Shown here one piece after another: positions 21,300-32,335 of a stretch of DNA of 64,000 nt. A program made the translations under genes and the position numbers. The number at the start of each line of letters is the position of its first letter. Position 1 is the stretch's first letter. The stretch comes from Meconema thalassinum (lineage: Eukaryota; Arthropoda; Insecta; Orthoptera; Tettigoniidae), in NCBI GenBank assembly GCA_946902985.2, contig OX336389.2, positions 1,007,283,441 through 1,007,347,440 on the forward strand. The letters are read 5' to 3'. The notes beneath the pieces were generated by a model, which was not told the origin of the DNA, made no database searches, and saw only the letters and a list, made by a program, of their open reading frames with translations.

Positions 21300-22390
21300 T
21301 ACAAAGCAGTGAGTAAACGAGAATTCCGCAGGCATAGTCTTGTCCTGCGATTTACCACTATGTTTGGCACAACATACTGAGCCCGAATTCGGCCTATTTT
21401 AGGTCATATTTGTGGTCATTTCTGTCCCCAATGGTATTGGTTTTGTATGGAAAGAATAATACTGGATTCATGCTAAAAATTGATTTTTTTTTTCTCGACG
21501 ATTGTCTTGGACAATTCTTAAATTTGCCATATGCTTGGAATAATGCGATCTTGGGTATTTTTCTTGTACGAAGATTGAATTATTGTAGGGGAAGAACATG
21601 TCGATCTTATCAACATTTTTAATAATGAATTCGAGGTTCATCGTTACATTGCGATGCGGCTGCGTCTAGGGAATTTTTAGGGACATCAGTGACGTCACCG
21701 TGATGTCGCGCACGGCCACGGATGTCGCGGCTGACGTATTGCCGCTTTGCCTGCCGGGAGTCGCTTTGCATGCTTGTCAGCTGATTAATACGTCAGTTTC
21801 GAGCGCGGTTTTGTTCGAGAAAGTCTTGTTACATGAGGAGAACGTGTGGTCGAAAATTACTGGTTCTTATTGTACATGTAGGATAATATGAACTGTGGGA
21901 CCTATCGGTGAGTTTGTTTTTTACGTTGTTCATATATTTATTTTGGTTTTTGCATTAATTGAAAAGTTGCACTGTATTGTTCTAAAGCCATAGATAATGC
22001 CATTTGTCTAAACGATAATATTACGCCAGGAAAGGTGGGAGGGAGGGAATACGCGTGGGTAAAATATAGTGAAAAATTGGCATTTACAAGAACACTTATA
22101 AAGGCATATAACAGTCTTTTGTACCAGACATATATTGGTCGGTTTTTACGTTTCATACAGTATGTTTGTGTGGCGTTATTAGACAGTCTGTAATGGATGG
22201 TGATTTCTAATTAAGTATTTCCAGTCAATATTCGAAAACATAAAAATACCGAACTTTGGGGGGGGGGGCAGCCCTCTCCCCCAAAAAATTATTGACCATT
22301 ATGTTGGTTTTGCGTATGTTGAAAAAAAATATACTTAACTATTCGTTTTGTAGTTTTTTATAATGCTTATTTCTGTTATTGGGTTGTCAC
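21300..22390. other. No gene seen
   Basis: Low-complexity and AT-rich sequence including a G11 run near 22259 followed by a C-rich mirror (CTCTCCCCC). Short ORFs around 21410, 21700 and 21938 resemble nothing I know. Confidence 0.4.
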
Positions 22391-22765
22391 CACCCAAAAT
22401 AATATATAACCAATGTTTTTCCCGTAAGCTTGCCAGAGAAGCATTTCGTAAAGTCGTTGATAATATCACAGAAGCCGACAATTTTATAATTATCAATTTC
22501 AAATAATTACGATATGTATCGTAATATGTAATTGAGCTATATAGGCCAATTTTAGAATTCGATGCGGAAAATTAAAATTCTCAATTTAAATTGCGAAATT
22601 TTTCTACGCATCGGAATCTAGCCTAATTGAGCTATGTAGGTCAATTACAGATTTCGATGCACACCTCGTTTCGAAGGTTTTTGTGTTTCTCCACCCAAAA
22701 CCCCCTATTACCCAGGCTTTTCCCATAAGCTTGCCAGAGTGGTGACGTCGTTGATGACGTCATGG
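22391..22765 (+). repeat. Pairs of short direct repeats
   Basis: CACCCAAAA followed by TTTTCCCRTAAGCTTGCCAGAG occurs near 22391-22440 and again near 22692-22738, each followed by GTCGTTGATRA. Between them AATTGAGCTATRTAGGYCAA occurs twice (22530 and 22625), and GATGCG/CGCATC blocks form an inverted pair. This looks like an old local duplication or a decayed element. Confidence 0.5.
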
Positions 22766-22830
22766 TAGACGCCATATTGTTTTTAGGGGAATTTTATACG
22801 CGGCCGCATTACAAAATTATCCCTACTATT

Positions 22831-23390
22831 TTTCATTATGAAACAGTTTCTTCCACCAATCAGAGCTCAAGAAACAGTTGTGTGACCAATTAGATAAGGA
22901 TACCTTCGCGCATGCGCTCAAAATCCAACATGTCTATATAAATTACCGAAAGTGCACCGTCCATATGTTCGCGTAAATAAACTCTTGAATATGAGACAAG
23001 AAATAGCACTGTACCTTAATATCCCCAAATCCAATTTCTACACAGCGCGTTGTTTTGAAACGACTTCGGTGACAGTTTTACTGAATACTGGTGCACAATC
23101 TGAACATATGGCATTGAAGCACACAGAGCGCATGAGTCGGTTGGCCAGAGAGCTGGGAAAACAGAGATATACTACCCAGCGCAGCACCCGATCACAACAT
23201 TCTAGTGACTGAACAGATATTTATGAATATTTATGTTAAAACATATAATAAAGTTATAATTATCGTCGAACATAAACAGTCGTATGCAACTCGCCTATAA
23301 TGGTAATTAAGGCACTCGTATGGAAATTATAAAACTCGCGCTCGTGTCTTAATTATAGCCATTATAGGCTCGTTGCATAATGTACTATTA
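22831..23390 (+). repeat. ~560-bp direct repeat, copy 1, promoter-like with hairpin end
   Basis: This unit is nearly identical to 26684-27261. It begins TTTCATTATGAAACAG, contains two CCAAT motifs (CCACCAATCA and GACCAATTAG), then TCTATATAAATTA as a TATA-like box near 22935, AATAAA-like text near 23250, and ends with a hairpin. The hairpin arms are GCCTATAATGG ... CCATTATAGGC at about 23293 and 23370. A short ORF inside (22952-23212) is broken in the other copy, so it is probably non-coding. Candidates are a solo-LTR-like or other non-autonomous element. I cannot name a family. Confidence 0.65.
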
Positions 23391-23824
23391 AACCGACCTA
23401 AACTTGCAGGATAAAGATAATTGTTGAGTGATCTTAATAAATAACGAGGAGTGGAATAAACATAATTCCTATGAACAATTTTATGTTCGACCCTGACAAT
23501 TATATGTCTGAAAACTGTATCATAATGATGGTCATTATAACACTATATTTCATTATGACCCGTGGGGGTTTGCCTGTTCCTCTATCGGACGCGTCCCTGG
23601 TGGCGGATAGGGGGGCTCGCCGGACTTGTCCGGAGGGTTTGAGGGAAATAAAATACCTCTCGCGGACCAAAAACAGGCCCCTTGCCAGGGTTATGGTGAA
23701 GCTACGTTAGGCCTAGCAAGCCAGTAGTGGATATGAAACTGCTTTTAAAACGGGAACGGGCCTCGGAAAGGACAGATCTAAAGGAAACAGACCTGTCTAT
23801 GGAAAAGGACTACGAATTGGAACT

Positions 23825-24838
23825 TTGAATATAACTACATTGACGGGAAGAGTGGAGGAGATTGTGGATATGATGGAGAGGAGAAAACTGGACGTACTCG
23901 GACTGGCAGAGACCAGATGGAGAGGGGAAGGAAGAAAAGAACTGAGAAATGGCATGCAGCTATACTGGATAGGAAATGAGGAGGGGAGGAGAAATGGAGT
24001 GGGAATGGTGGTGAGAGAAGGGCTGAGGGAGGAAGTAAAGAGGGTAATTGATAGAATAATTAGAGCCAGAATCACTGTGAAAGGTAGAAACCTGGACATT
24101 CTGCAAGTCTATGCACCACAGGTGGGATGCACAGAAGGCGAGAAGGACGAGTTTGAAGAGGAGTTGCAGAAGCAGTTAGTGGGGAGATACCTGATAGTCA
24201 TGGGAGACCTAAATGCCCATGTCGGAACTGATAGAAGAGGTTTTGAGGAAGTGATTGGTGGTGAAGGATGGGGAAACAGGAATAAGGAAGGAGAGAGATT
24301 GTTGGAACTGTGCAAGATAAATGGGCTAATGGTTGGAAACACATGGTACAAGAAGAGAGAGAGCCATAAAATTACTTGGTACAGCAGGGATTTGACTAGG
24401 AAATCAGTGGTGGACTACATTCTATGCGGGAAGGAGACAAAGAAGAGTATCACGGATATAAGGGTAATACCTTCAGAAGCCCTGGACAGTGACCACCGTC
24501 TGCTGGTCGCCAAGGTGAGAGGACTGAAGGAAAAGAGGAGAACTGAGAACCAAGAAAGAAGAATAAGGACATGGAAGCTGAAGGAGGATGAAAATAAGGA
24601 GAAGTTCCAGATATTGGTAAGGAACAAATTACCGAAGGATGATCCGAAAACAGGTGAAGAAGAATGGAATAGGGTCAGGGACGTGTTGGTAGAAGCAGCG
24701 GAAGTCGTGTGTGGCAGAACTAGTGGAAAGAAAAGGTGGAAGGAAACACCATGGTGGAACCCCAGAACTAAGGAAGCAGTGAAAAAGAAAAATGAAGCAT
24801 TCAGGAAATGGTTCCAACAGAGGACAGACAGAACATGA
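23825..24838 (+). pseudogene. RTE endonuclease domain with premature TGA
   Basis: The frame encodes an APE-type endonuclease: MNITTLTGRVEEIVDMMERR, LGLAETRWRG, VYAPQVG, GDLNAHVG, VVDYIL and DSDHRLLVAKV. Proteins like this are often annotated in animals as craniofacial development protein 2-like, a BovB/RTE-derived name. It continues into the RT linker (KETPWWN) and ends at a TGA at 24836 inside that linker. The reading then continues in frame until a shift near 24985. One nonsense and one frameshift separate it from the RT ORF. Upstream, GTTTATGGAAAAGGACTACG is in frame, so translation could start before 23825. Confidence 0.85.
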
Positions 24839-24999
24839 GAAGAATACCAAGAGCGGAAGAAAGAAGCAGGAGAAGTAGTGAAGGAAGAGAAAAAGAAATG
24901 GCTGGAGAAATGGACAGAAATGGTGGAGGAGGACTGTGATGGCAGTAAGAAAGTGTTGTATGGAATGATAAAGGCAAAGATACAGGGGAAAATGTCAGA

Positions 25000-26673
25000 A
25001 TGGTGGACAGGAATGGAAAGGAGGTCGAAAATATGGAAGAAGTAAAGGATATCTGGAGAGAATACTTCAAAGAACTCCTAAATCCAACTAAAACCAGCGT
25101 AGTGGACATTGTGGAGGAAGAAACAGACAGTGACCAAGACATTTCAGAGAAGGAATTGACATGGAAAGAAGTGGAGGAAGCATTAAAGAAGATGAAAGGG
25201 GGAAAGGCACCGGGAATAGACGAAGTGAGTGTGGAGATGGTGAGAGCAGCAGGGGTGATAGGAACACAGTGGCTCTTTCAAGTAATGAAAGTGATATGGA
25301 GGGAGAAGAAAATACCAGAGGACTTGAAAAGAGGGATAATAATACCCATATTTAAAAAGGGGAGTAGGAAGGATTGCAAGAACTACAGGGGAATTACACT
25401 CATGTGCCACTGCGCCAAAATATTTGAGAAGGTACTGGAGAGAAGAATTCGGACAGAAGTTGAAGATGGGCTGAGGGAAGAACAGTATGGATTCAGGCCA
25501 GGAAGGTCAACAGTTGACCTCATCTTTGCAGTAAGACAGCTACAAGAACACCATTATGAATATGGGAAAGATCTGGTGATGACCTTCTTGGATATTGAGA
25601 AAGCATATGATAGTATTAATAGAAACAAGGTATGGGAAGCAATGAGAGCAAAAGCAGTGAACAAGGAGACAGTGGCAAGAGTAAAAGCAATGTACGAGGG
25701 AAGCAAAAGCTGTGTAAAGGTGGGAAGAGAGAGAACGGAATGGTTTCAACTGGAGAGTGGTCTGAAACAGGGAAGTGCCCTCTCACCCCTGTTATTTATA
25801 GTGGTGATGGATGAAATCATACGAAAAGTGGTAAATAGCATTGGGGAAAGGAAAATGAAGGCAATGTTGTTTGCTGATGACCTTCTGGTATTGGGAGAGG
25901 ATGAGGAAGAAGTACAAGAGCAATTAGATGAGTGGGAGAAGGTAGTGTTATCATATGGGATGAAGTTCTCAGCACAAAAGAGTGAAGTGGTCATCACAAC
26001 GAGGAAGAACAACAGACTGGATATGGGCATAACACTTGGAGGACAGCAGTTGCAGAAAGTAGAATGCTTCAAGTACTTGGGAAGCATAATTAAAGAAGAG
26101 GGAGGCAATAGGATGGAAATAAATGAAAGGGGAAGGTGCGCATATGGATTTTTCAAGAGTGTTAGGGGGATGTTATGGTATAAAGATGTACCACAAAAAT
26201 GTAAAGGAATCATCTACAAGACCTACTTTGTGCCAATTTTGACATATGGTTCAGAAACATGGGTGATGAAGGAAAGGGACAAGAATAAAATACGAGCAGT
26301 GGAGATGAAGTTCCAGAGGAGTAGGGTAGGAGTGACAAGAATGGACAGAGTAAGGAATGAGAGAGTCAGAGAGATGGTAAGAGAGGAACCATTGCAAAAT
26401 AGAATAGAGCGATCTAGGCTACAATGGTATGGACATGTGAGGAGGATGCAAGAGGAGAGGATACCGAAGAAGATGTTTGGAATGGAAATGACTGGAAGGA
26501 GGCCAAGGGGAAGACCAAGGGACAGATGGACAAAAGGAGTTAAGAAGAGTGTGGAGGAAAGAGGAGTGTGCTGGGACACAGTAAATGACGAGAGATGGTG
26601 GATGGACAGGAAACGATGGAGAGGCTTATGTTCCAAGCAGACCCGACCAGCGGTTGGAAACTGCTCAAGATGA
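25000..26673 (+). CDS. RTE reverse transcriptase, long open frame
   Basis: The frame of 557 residues covers the whole RT and C-terminus. Landmarks are MKGGKAPGIDEVSVEM, IIIPIFKKGSRKDCKNYRG, YGFRPGRSTVDL, FLDIEKAYDSI (motif A), GLKQGSALSP (motif B), FADDLLVLG (motif C), PILTYGSETWV and RLQWYGHVRRM. It ends 8 nt before the simple-repeat tail. The ATG at 25000 lies inside the normal polyprotein, so this is the 3' part of a broken ORF rather than an independent gene. Catalytic residues are intact. Confidence 0.85.
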   Translation: MVDRNGKEVENMEEVKDIWREYFKELLNPTKTSVVDIVEEETDSDQDISEKELTWKEVEEALKKMKGGKAPGIDEVSVEMVRAAGVIGTQWLFQVMKVIWREKKIPEDLKRGIIIPIFKKGSRKDCKNYRGITLMCHCAKIFEKVLERRIRTEVEDGLREEQYGFRPGRSTVDLIFAVRQLQEHHYEYGKDLVMTFLDIEKAYDSINRNKVWEAMRAKAVNKETVARVKAMYEGSKSCVKVGRERTEWFQLESGLKQGSALSPLLFIVVMDEIIRKVVNSIGERKMKAMLFADDLLVLGEDEEEVQEQLDEWEKVVLSYGMKFSAQKSEVVITTRKNNRLDMGITLGGQQLQKVECFKYLGSIIKEEGGNRMEINERGRCAYGFFKSVRGMLWYKDVPQKCKGIIYKTYFVPILTYGSETWVMKERDKNKIRAVEMKFQRSRVGVTRMDRVRNERVREMVREEPLQNRIERSRLQWYGHVRRMQEERIPKKMFGMEMTGRRPRGRPRDRWTKGVKKSVEERGVCWDTVNDERWWMDRKRWRGLCSKQTRPAVGNCSR

Positions 26674-26683
26674 TGATGATGAT

Positions 26684-27261
26684 TTCATTATGAAACAGTT
26701 TCTCCCACCAATCACAGCTCAAGAAACAGCTGTTTGACCAATTAGATAAGGACACCTTCGCGCATGCGCTCAAAATCCAACATGTCTATATAAATTACCG
26801 AAAGTGCACCGTCCATATGTTCTCGTAAATAAACTGGTGAATATGAGACACTGTACCTTAATATCCTTAAATCCAATTTCTACACAACGGGTTGTTTTCA
26901 AACGATTTCGGTGACATTTTTACTGAATACTGGTGCTCAATCTGCACATATGGCATTGAAGCTCACAGAGCGCATGCGTCGGTCGGTCAGTGAGCTTGGA
27001 CATCAGAGATATCCTACCCTGCGCAGCACCCGATCACAAAATTCTAGTGACAATCTCAACAGATATTTATGAATATTTATGTTAAAACATATAATAAAGT
27101 TATAATTATCGTCGAACATAAACAGTCGTATGCAACTGGCCTATAATGGTAATTAAGACACTCATATGGAAATTATAAAACTCGCACACGCTCGTTTTAT
27201 AAAAAATACTAGTGTCTTAATTATAGCCATTATAGGCTCGTTGCATAATGTCCTACTATTA
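26684..27261 (+). repeat. ~578-bp direct repeat, copy 2
   Basis: This is the second copy of 22831-23390, aligned end to end with scattered substitutions, a 13-bp deletion after ATATGAGACA and a 20-bp insertion inside the hairpin loop (CGTTTTATAAAAAATACTAG). The TATA-like box, CCAAT motifs and hairpin arms are conserved. CCTACTATT precedes copy 1 (22822-22830) and follows copy 2 (27252-27260), which could be a target duplication around the whole unit. Confidence 0.65.
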
Positions 27262-27411
27262 TGAACAGGTTAGACAGAATAATTAACCTACTCTCATAAA
27301 CATTGTTGAAAGTTTATTTAAAATAAATAATATAATGAATAATAATAATAATATTAACAAAAATAAAATCAATTAGTTTATATAAACTTGTGGAATATAA
27401 TTAACATAAAT
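27262..27411. other. AT-rich spacer
   Basis: This stretch is rich in AATAAT and ATTAAC simple sequence. It is the target region of the following RTE. Confidence 0.4.
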
Positions 27412-27423
27412 ATTTTAATTTTT

Positions 27424-30400
27424 TGGCAGCGTCTTGTTTCCCAGGTTAGGGGCGGCTGCAAGTGCGTCTGTTTCCCATGTTAGGGGCGGCCTGTATAATA
27501 GCTGGCAGTAGCTTCATAAAATGCCTTTGGGAGTGGCGACCCCATCGTAATAATAGCCTAAAATGGAAATGGCACTTCAAATGATTCGGAGAAGGTTAGG
27601 GCGTACCCTGCAGGCGACGCGCAGTTCTTTTGGTACTAGGGGAACTGTGAGAAATGGGCGACCAGTAACCGAAATGAAAGTGGGAATCATGAATGTCATG
27701 ACCCTGACAGGCAAAGTGGAGGAGGTGGTAGACTTCATGGAGAGGGAGAATGTTGGATTGATGGGGCTGAGTGAAGTGAAATGGAAAGGTAAAGGAAGGA
27801 AGAAATTGAGGAAAGGATATACATTATACTGGAGTGGTGGCCAAGAGGCAAAAAATGGCGTGGGACTGATAACCTCGAAACAACTGGAGTATGTTGAAGT
27901 GGTAGAGTGTGTGAGTGACAGAATAATGAAAATTAGAATGAAGATGAAAAATGATGTGATGGACTTCATACAAGTGTATGCACCACAGACTGGAAACAGA
28001 GAAGAAGATATTGAAGTATTCCTGGAGGATATAGAAAGAGTAATTTCAGATGTAGAAGTGGTGATCATGGGAGATATGAATGCACAAGTCGGAAACGAGA
28101 GACAAGGAACGGAAGAAGTCATTGGGCCATATGGATATGGGAAAAAGAACCGGGAAGGAGAGGAACTTGTAAACTTTTGTGAAAGGAATGGACTGATAGT
28201 GGGTAATTCATGGTTTCGGAAGAAAAACAGCAGGAAAATTACGAGATATGGTTGGGGCGATAGAAGAACAAAATCAGTAATTGACTACTTTCTGGTGGAA
28301 AGGACTAATCGCAGAAAGCTGATAGATGTGACAGCTTTACCAGGAGAAGCATTTGATGGTGACCATAGAGCTGTGGTGGCAAAATTTAGATGGGAAAAAT
28401 TGGAAAGCCTAAAGGAGATCAGAGAAAGTAAAATAGAAGTATGGAAATTGAAAGACAAAACTGTACAGGAAGATTTTCAGGAGAGATTGAAGCAACAAAT
28501 CCCAGTTACTGAAGTGGAAAACATAGAAAAGGAATGGTCCCACTTTAAAAAGGCATTTGTTGGTGCAGCAGAGAGTGCTTGTGGTAGGACGTCAACGAGA
28601 GTGTAAGAGAAGGAGACACCGTGGTGGAATGAAGAAGTGAGGAAAGCAGTGAAAGAAAAGAAGTCTGCATGGAAAGAATGGAACCGAGATCAAACTGAAG
28701 AAAGCAAAAGGAAGTATCACGACAGCAAATGGAGGTGTAAGAAAGTGGTAGGAGAAGAAAAGAAGAAAAGTTGGGAAGAATTTACACGAAGAATGGAAAC
28801 AGATGTAAGTGGCAGTAAAAGGATGCTGTATGGACTTCTAAGAAGTAAGAGGAAAGAAAGAGTTACTACAAAGCTAGTAAAAAAGGAAGATGGAGAGTTG
28901 TTAACACACCCAGAAGAGATAAAGGGACGATGGAAGGAGTATTTCGATAAGCTATTGAATGTGAGCAATTGTACTGGTGAGATGGAAGTGACACAACCTG
29001 ACGACTCTATAACAGAAGATGATATAACAATGCTGGAGGTGGAATTAGCAGTACAGAAAATGAAGATGGGAAAAGCAACAGGGGTGGATGAAATCAGTGT
29101 AGAAATGATAAAGGCTGCTGGACCTGTTGGTATGCAATGGTTGTATCGACTGCTAAAGTGTGTGTGGAAACGGAAATGTGTACCAGAATACTGGAAGAAA
29201 GGGCTAATAATACCAGTGTTTAAGAAGGGGGACAAGAAGGTATGTGATAACTATAGAGGGATCACCCTCATATCACAGATAGTAAAAATACTGGAAAGGA
29301 TATTAGAAAGAAGAATGAGAAGAAAGGTGGAAGGAGAGATGCAAGAGGAACAGTATGGCTTCAGGAGTGGAAGATCCACAGTGGACCCAATCTTTAGCTT
29401 GAGGCAGGTGATGGAAAAGAACTGGGAATATGGAGAGAATTTGATCATGACTTTCATAGATCTAGAAAAGGCATATGATAGTGTCCCCAGAGAGAAGGTA
29501 TGGGAAACCATGGTTAAGAAGAGACTGGGAAGAGAAATGTTGGAAATGTTGCAAGCAATGTACAACAACTGTGTTAGCAGGGTACTGACCCCAGTTGGAA
29601 AGACAGATTGGTTTAGGAACAAGACTGGACTGACAGGGGAGTGTGCTGTCACCTCTCTTGTTCATAATGGTGATGGATGAAATTGTAAAGGAAACAAAGG
29701 AAGCATATGGACATAAAGAAATGAAGTTACTGTTATTTTCAGATGATATTGTGGTCTGGGGAAGGAACACTGAAGAAGTGCAAAAACAACTAGATGCACT
29801 GAACGAAAATATTCAGAAGTACGGCCTGAAAATCAGGATAGAGAAAAGCAAGACCATGGTGATGACAAGAGGGGAAAGACAAGGAAAGGGCACTGTGAAA
29901 ATTGGAAGTCAGAGTTTGGAAATTGTGGACACTTTCAAATACCTAGGAAGTGAATTGATGCAAACTGGTAGGTTGGACATGGAGATTGGCAGGAGAGTAC
30001 AGCAGAGCAATGCATTCTATCAAAGTGTAAGAAAACTTGTTTGGGATAAGGAAGTACCAAGGAAAAGCAAGGAGGTAATGTATAAAGTGTACTATGTTCC
30101 CATATTAACTTATGCAGCTGAGACTTGGACCCTGACAAGCAGGCAAGAGAGTAGAATCCAAGCCAGTGAAATGAAATTCCTAAGAAGTATGATAGGAAAG
30201 ACAAGGAAAGACAGAGTGAGGAATGAGGATGTTAGGAAGGAAGTTGGGATGGGAAAACTAAATGAGGGAATTGAGAAGAATAAACTTAGGTGGTTTGGAC
30301 ATGTAAAGAGGATGGAGGAAAATAGAATACCAAGACAGATGCTGGAGGCAAAGTGCAAGGGTAAGAGAGCAAGAGGAAGACCTAGAACAAGGTGGATTGA

Positions 30401-30547
30401 TTCAGTGAAGAACAGCGTAAGAAAAAGAAATCTGGACTGGGACAAGATCGTGGAAGAAGAATGGTGGAAGGAAAGAGGAAAGTGGAGAAGTGCCATAAAT
30501 ACCCCGACCCGGCAGGAGCTGGATAAGGGGAAATGATGATGATGATG
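27424..30547 (+). mobile_element. RTE-clade LINE, second subfamily, complete copy
   Basis: ATTTTAATTTTT at 27412-27423 is repeated at 30548-30559. The element is 3124 bp and ends (GAT)n. Its 5' end has two tandem copies of a GCGTCTTGTTTCCCAGGTTA-type unit (27429 and 27465), which may be promoter units. The subfamily is shared with 57290-59911 (common 5' text GGCAGTAG and GGGAGTGGCGACCCCATC). Confidence 0.9.
27563..30536 (+). pseudogene. RTE endonuclease-reverse transcriptase with two lesions
   Basis: The polyprotein starts at ATG 27563 (MEMALQMIRRRLGRTL). The endonuclease shows VGIMNVMTLTG, GLSEVKWKG, VYAPQTG, GDMNAQVG, VIDYFLV and GDHRAVV. A TAA at 28604 follows GRTSTRV, after which the same frame resumes at KETPWWNEEVRKAV. 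The RT has MGKATGVDEISVEM, YGFRSGRSTVDP, FIDLEKAYDSV and, after a one-base shift near 29640 (normally GLxQGSVLSP), LSPLLFIMVMDE and FSDDIVVWG. The catalytic motif reads FSDD instead of FADD. Only one nonsense and one frameshift break a 990-residue protein. Confidence 0.85.
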
Positions 30548-30559
30548 ATTTTAATTTTT

Positions 30560-31286
30560 ATTTAAACTTTATTTAAATTTAATTTGCGACTTTTCAACGT
30601 CGTGGAAAAATTTGTTTTAGCATAGGAATTTAAAGAAGGAGTTTGAAGAATTATTCGTGATGAATAATGCAGTACGAGAAACGCTGGAGGAGTTTTAATA
30701 CTCCAAGGTAAGTGAAAGAATGTCTAGGACAGACATTAAGTGTAAATCTAACTAAATAAGCAGACTGTGGAGAAGTATATTGTTCTCCTCTGTTGTATTT
30801 ATGTAAATGTTTATGTATTTGCGGACTGAGAGAATGTGTGACTTTGGGTTCAATCACAAGAACGAATGGAGCCCTTGTATGAGAACCAGCTGATCGCTAA
30901 TATGTAGACTTGTATTTATAAACAGCTGATCGCTTGCGGACTGAAGTCCACCCAAGATTTAATTTTTCTTTATTATGCTGAAGTTCTACATTGTATAGAT
31001 TTCTCTGTAGTAATGTTAAGAATTATTTTATTTATTCTGGATCGTCTTTTGACAGTAAAAATGAACAGTAAAATTTTATTTTAAGAACTTCTCAGATAGA
31101 AGACAGCTGATGAGTGTGGATCATTTGCGATCTGAGCACTGTGACCATGGAGGCATTCGAGTCTCTTGTACATTTTACTTAGTTATTTGTTTTATTTAAT
31201 TTATTTTATTGTTGTTTTAGACAATAAACTTTATTTCATTCTTTTTATACGTCTGTCTACCGTGGTTTTTTTAAATTAAAGCTAGC
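30560..31286. other. No gene seen
   Basis: AT-rich sequence in which CAGCTGATCGCT occurs twice (30887 and 30922) with GCGGACTGA nearby (30820 and 30938), and another CAGCTGATGAGT near 31105. These hint at a decayed repeat. AAGGTAAGT at 30707 is a good donor-like site but no matching exon is evident. Confidence 0.35.
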
Positions 31287-31399
31287 GTTGTGTTAGGGAA
31301 TTGGGTTTTTCTTTGGTTGTGGCACTTTCCTTTACCCTTTCCGTCCTGAGATTTTGGTAAAGATCTCTAGCTTTTAGTGTAGTTTGCCCCTAACACAAC
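31287..31399. repeat. 113-bp unit with 12-bp terminal inverted repeats
   Basis: GTTGTGTTAGGG at 31287-31298 is mirrored by CCCTAACACAAC at 31388-31399. No target duplication is obvious. It could be a tiny MITE or the boundary of an LTR. Confidence 0.45.
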
Positions 31400-32039
31400 A
31401 TTCCACTTCTAGAACTTCCAGGTTTTTAGCCGGGGCCTTCGAGATTCTTCGATCCATTCTCCATTCTGGGATTTCGACAAGCGGGCTTGATGATAAATAT
31501 GGGCACAATACGTTTATGAGCAGCTATTTTCATTAATGAATTTGAACAAATGTAAGTCGAGTTCAACTTTAACAGAAGCGTCGCTTGAAGATATTCTCAG
31601 AATTCACTCGGCAAATGCAATCGAACCGAATATTGCAAATCTAGTTGCATCGAAATCGAAAACATGAACTACGTAAAGATGTAACCTGTTGATAGTTGTG
31701 AATAGTTTTATAAAGTAATAAAGCAGGCAGTATGATTCAAAGGATGGTTACTAATGTTCCATTCAACGCCACGCACAACGTTGCCCGTCCTACCGCCAGC
31801 TCGCTACCTCTGCTACTGCTAAATCTTCCTTGCTTGCAGCCATGCCTTGACCCTTCCCCACACAACCCCTGATTCACTAAGGAAAGGCCATGGCACTAGC
31901 ATGGCAGATGACTTCCACCATGGCATTTCCCCTGGATATGCCTGCATTAAATAAACCCCCTCCCCTCCTTATTTGTGTGTTAAGTGATAAATACCGGTAT
32001 AGTTCATGTAGTATTTCTTTCAGATTAGGGTATTTAAAT
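31400..32039. other. No gene seen
   Basis: No supported gene. A GC-richer block at 31795-31960 faintly resembles 17970-18060. Confidence 0.35.
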
Positions 32040-32335
32040 ATCTTACTCCCGGCTTAATATAATTAGGAAAAGTCTTGTTGACCGACTGAAAAGAAAGCAT
32101 TCTATAACGGATTACTAGGCAACACTAAAAATTGGCTTCTAATAATTCAATATTCAATGAAAGTGCAAATTGATACACTACAGTTTTTCATTGTAAACTA
32201 CACTTGTGCCATGGCTTCTTGATGTTAACGGTTATTCCCTAATCCTGAAAAAAAATTACATGATAATTAAATACATGTAAATATTTTTCAGGATTAGGGA
32301 ATAACCCATCACAATTAGGTACACTCAAGTTTCTT
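32040..32335 (+). repeat. PLE-like non-coding remnant
   Basis: CTTGTTGACCGACTGAAAAG, ACTAGGCAACACTAAAAATT and GGCTTCTAA resemble 13130-13400, where the PLE 5' end lies. The stretch CAGGATTAGGGAATAA at 32290 is also an inverse of TTATTCCCTAATCCTG at 32232, forming a 16-bp inverted pair. It is probably a small PLE terminal fragment. Confidence 0.45.

Larger units (their letters stand above)
23559..26681 (+). mobile_element. RTE-clade LINE, complete, recent-looking copy
   Basis: ATTTCATTATGA at 23547-23558 is repeated at 26682-26693, and the second copy of it overlaps the start of the direct repeat at 26684. The element is 3123 bp with a (GAT)n tail (AGATGATGATGATG). Its length matches the copies at 18166 and 27424 within 2 bp. 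Confidence 0.9.

Noticed and set aside
20138..21335. Long minus-strand ORFs opposite the RTE copies at 18-30 kb
   Set aside because: Purine-rich sense coding gives long antisense frames; they are Ser/Leu/Phe/Pro-rich and have no independent support.
22259..22283. G-run as a quadruplex or regulatory site
   Set aside because: A single G11 homopolymer followed by C-rich text is not a defined quadruplex pattern and could be a sequencing-prone tract.
22952..23212. 86-residue ORF in the direct repeat
   Set aside because: The second copy of the repeat has a 13-bp deletion and other changes that break the frame, so coding is unlikely.
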